Source of the DNA: an uncultured Plesiomonas sp.
Lineage (GTDB): Bacteria > Pseudomonadota > Gammaproteobacteria > Enterobacterales > CAMTGL01
DNA length: 46,048 nt
Direction: 5' to 3'
NCBI GenBank assembly: GCA_947071955.1
Contig: CAMTGL010000001.1
Location: forward strand, 1 to 46,048
Made by a program: the position numbers and the translations under genes. Below the pieces are notes generated by a model. The model was given only the letters and a program-made list of their open reading frames with translations, searched no databases and was not told where the DNA came from. Below are positions 43,654-46,048 of this stretch, piece after piece; position 1 is the first letter of the stretch; every line of letters begins with the position of its first letter.

Positions 43654-43686
43654 CATGCCAAGGTGAGTAAATTGTACCTTGGCATG
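43654..43686 (+). repeat. Long hairpin between dmsC and the chaperone gene
   Basis: An 11-bp perfect stem (CATGCCAAGGT at 43654-43664 with ACCTTGGCATG at 43676-43686) has an 11-base loop. No T tract follows, so it is more likely a processing or mRNA-stabilising structure than an intrinsic terminator; it could lower expression of the downstream chaperone relative to dmsABC. Confidence 0.6.
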
Positions 43687-43725
43687 GCTCTGCATCCCCC
43701 AATACGTTTATTTTTTTCAGGATAG

Positions 43726-44313
43726 ATGATGATTGCTGTGGTTTCCCGCATTCTTGGTGGCTTGCTCTATTATCCGCCAGATTCAGAACATGCTGCACCA
43801 TTACAGGCAGCGTTGCTAGAACTTCCAACCCTATTTAGTTGGCCAGAGCCGGCCTTAATTGAGCAGTGGTGTGCTCAACTTGCGGTTGCCGAACCGGATT
43901 TACGTTATCACTTCTCGGTACTGTTTGAGGGGCAAGGTGAGATGCCCGCACCACCGTGGGGTTCGGTGTATCAGGATCAGGATAATCTGCTGCTGGCCGA
44001 ATCAGCGCAGCGTTACCGCGCGTTTTTAGCTGAGCAGAATATCTGTTTTGACAGTGGGTTAAACGAGCCGGAAGACCAGATTGGCTTGATGTTACTGGCT
44101 CTGGCCTATTTGCTGGAGCTGGGTCACGACAGTGCGGCAATCACGTTGCTTGAAGAGCATGTATTGCCGTGGAGTGCGCGTTATGTGCAGCTGTTGAGCG
44201 CCGCTGAGTATGGCCATTTTTACCCCACATTGGGGAAGGTGCTGGGCTGTTTTTTGCAGACCTTAATTGCAGAGCTGGAGCTGACTCCGCGCAGTGTTCG
44301 CTTGCACCGTTAA
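43726..44313 (+). CDS. TorD/DmsD-family chaperone for the DMSO reductase
   Basis: The 195-residue all-helical protein has TorD-family features: the short LLYYPPDSE near the N-terminus, YHFSVLFEGQGEMPAPPWGSVYQDQDNLL with the conserved P-PW-S-VY-D pattern, and PEDQIGLMLLALAYLL matching the E-DH-G/x-L block (Gln replaces the usual His). These chaperones bind the twin-arginine leader of molybdoenzymes and help cofactor insertion. Its place after dmsC, as in Haemophilus influenzae, makes DmsA the likely client. AGGATAG precedes the ATG. The dmsD name is plausible but not certain. Confidence 0.87.
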   Translation: MMIAVVSRILGGLLYYPPDSEHAAPLQAALLELPTLFSWPEPALIEQWCAQLAVAEPDLRYHFSVLFEGQGEMPAPPWGSVYQDQDNLLLAESAQRYRAFLAEQNICFDSGLNEPEDQIGLMLLALAYLLELGHDSAAITLLEEHVLPWSARYVQLLSAAEYGHFYPTLGKVLGCFLQTLIAELELTPRSVRLHR

Positions 44314-44361
44314 CCCGTTAAGCCTGTTGAAACATCAAAAGAAAAGCAGAACAGACCCGTT

Positions 44362-44922
44362 ATGAGAGATGCGCGTTACTATCAAGCTTATATGGAACAC
44401 CGCACGGTCAGCCGCCGTGGTCTGCTGCGTGGGCTATTTTCCGGCATCAAGCAGGCCGGTGAGCCGCGCGCAGAAGCACAGGCTATCGAGTTGCAGGCTA
44501 AGGTGATCCGACCGCCGTATGCACGTGAGGAAGCCTTGTTTGCGATGCTGTGCTCAACAGAGTGCCATGCCTGCCAGTCAGCTTGCCCTGAAGGGTTGAT
44601 TCAGTCTGAGCAAGGGCTGCCAGTACTTGATTTTACTGCTACGAGTTGTAGCCGTTGCCAGCAGTGTGTTAAGGCTTGTCCGAGTGGTGCATTGGCGCTG
44701 CTACAACCTGACTCACCGCTGAATATACAGGCTAAACCTGTTTTGCAGCATACCTGCCACAACACCTTCAGCACATGCCAGCAGTGTGCTGACAGTTGCA
44801 CGGTTGATGCGCTGATCTGGCAGGCTGGGCAACCGCCACAGATTAACCATCAGCAGTGTGATGGGTGCGGCGCTTGTGCATTTTCTTGCCATGTGAATGC
44901 ATTGCAGATGTTGGTCTGCTAG
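44362..44922 (+). CDS. NapF-like ferredoxin-type iron-sulfur protein
   Basis: The 186-residue protein has an N-terminal SRRGLLRGLFSG segment as in NapF, then three to four Cys clusters: CSTECHACQSACPEGLI, CSRCQQCVKACPSGAL, CHNTFSTCQQCADSC and CDGCGACAFSCHVNAL. NapF-type proteins are cytoplasmic and assist assembly or electron supply of molybdoenzymes. Here the gene lies last in the dms cluster, as I recall for H. influenzae HI1043, so a role in DmsA maturation is inferred rather than a role in nitrate reductase, for which no nap gene is seen. The family call is firm; the partner is not. Confidence 0.85.
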   Translation: MRDARYYQAYMEHRTVSRRGLLRGLFSGIKQAGEPRAEAQAIELQAKVIRPPYAREEALFAMLCSTECHACQSACPEGLIQSEQGLPVLDFTATSCSRCQQCVKACPSGALALLQPDSPLNIQAKPVLQHTCHNTFSTCQQCADSCTVDALIWQAGQPPQINHQQCDGCGACAFSCHVNALQMLVC

Positions 44923-44958
44923 TGTTTTGTGTGGTTACTGTTTGATAGAAGAGAAATA

Positions 44959-45657
44959 TCATTTCATCGGCTGTTGGTCAGTTCTAGGCTGTGTGGCACG
45001 ATAAGCATCCATGATCGGAGCCCACTGCATACCGAGTGGGATGGGGTGTTGTTTGAATAATTTACCGTATTTTTTATCGAAGGAATCTATTCCATATTGT
45101 TCAGCAACAGGAACTTTCTTATCGTACCAATCATCAGTAACTTCTTCAGCAACTCCCCGAGAGAGCAATATATCGGGGCTAACCCCAAGGCTGTGTCCCA
45201 TCAATACCACTTCGTAGTACCCTCCGGGAGCTAAACCGAAGTAGAGTTTATTTCGGTACTCATATTGGCCATTAACGTTATAGGCCATTTTCATCTGTTG
45301 CTCCAAACTCTTGGGCAAATTCGTTTTAATGCGATAGCGTTTACGGTCATGAAATGAGATCATTTCAATTGTTGCATAGTCGGGAACTATGATTCCATCA
45401 GTTGAAATTCCACCGCCGCCAGCCCAGTAATGTTTTTTGTTTATTATGCGTTCTGATAAGAGCCCGCCACTACCCCCTCCTATACGAGAAGAAAAAATGA
45501 TGTGGTTATTTTTATAGAGATCAGTTTGTATCGTTATTGTCCTATCTATATTGCTCCCTGTGCCATATGACCAGTTAGTAGATATCGAGGATGACTTGAC
45601 TGAACCTGTAATCAACATGCTCAAACCTGAGACTAGAAATAATAATTTTCTAAGCAT
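44959..45657 (-). CDS. DUF2931-like exported protein
   Basis: The 232-residue protein has an N-terminal signal sequence (about 1-22) and a beta-rich mature part with a Gly-rich GGGSGGLLSERI segment, WAGGGGISTDG, MISFHDRKRYRIKTNLP and KLYFGLAPGGYYEVVLMG. This pattern recalls DUF2931, whose members are often lipoproteins near type VI secretion effector genes. A lipobox Cys is not present here, so the protein would be periplasmic rather than lipid-anchored. The ATG shares one base with the stop of the upstream 59-aa frame. The coding sequence looks more AT-rich than its neighbours, hinting at transfer. Function is unknown; an immunity role is only a guess. Confidence 0.6.
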   Translation of the reverse strand: MLRKLLFLVSGLSMLITGSVKSSSISTNWSYGTGSNIDRTITIQTDLYKNNHIIFSSRIGGGSGGLLSERIINKKHYWAGGGGISTDGIIVPDYATIEMISFHDRKRYRIKTNLPKSLEQQMKMAYNVNGQYEYRNKLYFGLAPGGYYEVVLMGHSLGVSPDILLSRGVAEEVTDDWYDKKVPVAEQYGIDSFDKKYGKLFKQHPIPLGMQWAPIMDAYRATQPRTDQQPMK

Positions 45658-45836
45658 TACGTTTCCTGATTACCGATTAAATCACGGCGCAGAGCGCGAT
45701 AGATTTCCATTCCGGTACTGTCAGTCAGTATGGCTTTTTGCCCAGAAAAGGCATGGTTATTCTCATCGCGAATATCAAGCTCTATCCAGCGATCATATTT
45801 TTCACAGGGAATGCAGTAAGGGTCAGAGGACATCAT
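45657..45836 (-). CDS. Small 59-aa protein, possibly a truncated effector-type domain
   Basis: AGGAG stands just before two adjacent ATG codons (45836 and 45833); the second has the better spacing. The product begins SSDPYCIPCEKYDRWIELDI and continues RDENNHAFSGQKAILTDSTG, then ends after about 17 more residues. The W-I-E-L-D-x-x-D-E-N...G...LTD pattern is like the short beta domain found at the front of type VI secretion cargo proteins, where it is normally followed by more sequence; here it may be truncated or be a complete small protein. Its start overlaps the stop of the upstream frame (ATGATG over TGA), and its stop overlaps the next start (TAATG). Confidence 0.5.
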   Translation of the reverse strand: MMSSDPYCIPCEKYDRWIELDIRDENNHAFSGQKAILTDSTGMEIYRALRRDLIGNQET

Positions 45837-46048
45837 ACAACTCCTGTGAATATGCAGTATTTATTCAGCCAATGTTTAACAAAAGTGAGCTCGTTATCGC
45901 TTAACATTAGGGGTGTTTGGATAGCATCGAGCGGCATATTTATTTGTAAGGCAAGAGTTGCTGCTACTACACCGTCTCGGATATCACCGTCTAAACCATC
46001 AAGATTGGTTCGCTGTAATACCGCAGCAATTGTGGTTTGAGGATCGGT
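45833..46048 (-). CDS. Partial gene of unknown function (C-terminal 71 aa)
   Basis: The minus-strand frame is open from the right edge of the window to a TGA at 45835-45833. The visible 71 residues (for example VVAATLALQINMPLDAIQT and DNELTFVKHWLNKYC) look helical and contain no motif I recognise. The stop codon overlaps the ATG codons of the 59-aa gene, so the two are translationally coupled. The start lies outside the window. Confidence 0.5.
   Translation of the reverse strand, partial: TDPQTTIAAVLQRTNLDGLDGDIRDGVVAATLALQINMPLDAIQTPLMLSDNELTFVKHWLNKYCIFTGVV

Noticed and set aside
45551..45904. 117-aa plus-strand frame at the right end
   Set aside because: It is antisense to the coupled minus-strand genes, which have a ribosome site and stop-start overlaps; the plus frame has neither.
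1..46048. CRISPR arrays, insertion sequences, tRNA or rRNA genes, prophage genes
   Set aside because: No spaced direct repeats, transposase or integrase frames, or tRNA/rRNA sequences were recognised on reading both strands.

Overview
The window looks like chromosomal core DNA of a gammaproteobacterium close to the Enterobacterales. Nearly every gene has a recognisable E. coli counterpart and several E. coli neighbourhoods are kept: uspA/uspB/pitA/yhiN; polA-spf-yihI-hemN-glnG-glnL-glnA-typA-yihY-dtd-yiiD; gmk-rpoZ-spoT-recG-xanP-yicH. Spot 42 and RyhB RNAs are both present. Cytochrome c4 next to engB and a DUF4124 gene inside the gln region are less enteric and recall Vibrio or Aeromonas. 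The mixture, with roughly balanced base composition, would fit an early-branching enteric such as Plesiomonas. That name is an inference from memory and was not searched.

Layout. 1-6300: a small cysteine-rich ORF, uspA, a FabG-like reductase, an orphan PotD-like binding protein, ferritin, uspB and pitA. 6920-9067: the flavoprotein yhiN, the Fur-controlled sRNA ryhB, and a striking GATC-rich block with DnaA-box-like sites just before polA. 9068-17351: polA, Spot 42 RNA, a 1.15-kb gene-free stretch with two candidate sRNAs, the yihI-DUF2489-hemN cluster, engB and cytochrome c4. 17504-26180: add with a perfect CRP dyad upstream; the nitrogen regulon glnA-(DUF4124)-glnL-glnG with a sigma-54 promoter and NtrC sites; typA. 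26379-33877: yihY, pip, dtd, yiiD, yicH, a 79-aa unknown gene, and xanP with a PurR operator. 34085-39298: the minus-strand gmk-rpoZ-spoT-recG series. 39738-44922: an anaerobic DMSO reductase operon dmsABC with a TorD-family chaperone and a NapF-like ferredoxin, preceded by an FNR site. 44959-46048: a more AT-rich, translationally coupled minus-strand cluster (DUF2931 protein, 59-aa ORF, partial gene) that may be the edge of an accessory, possibly type VI secretion-linked, locus.

How the genes work together. NtrB and NtrC control glutamine synthetase through sites visible upstream of glnA, and probably control themselves through a site before glnL. RyhB links iron to gene expression beside a region that also encodes ferritin. 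GTP and (p)ppGpp metabolism (gmk, spoT), purine salvage (add, xanP) and the PurR and CRP sites form a purine theme. DmsABC with its chaperone and ferredoxin gives anaerobic respiration under FNR.

No unmistakably new multi-gene system is visible. The best candidates for something undescribed are the GATC/DnaA-like block before polA, the candidate sRNA at 12893-13010, and the coupled cassette at the right edge.
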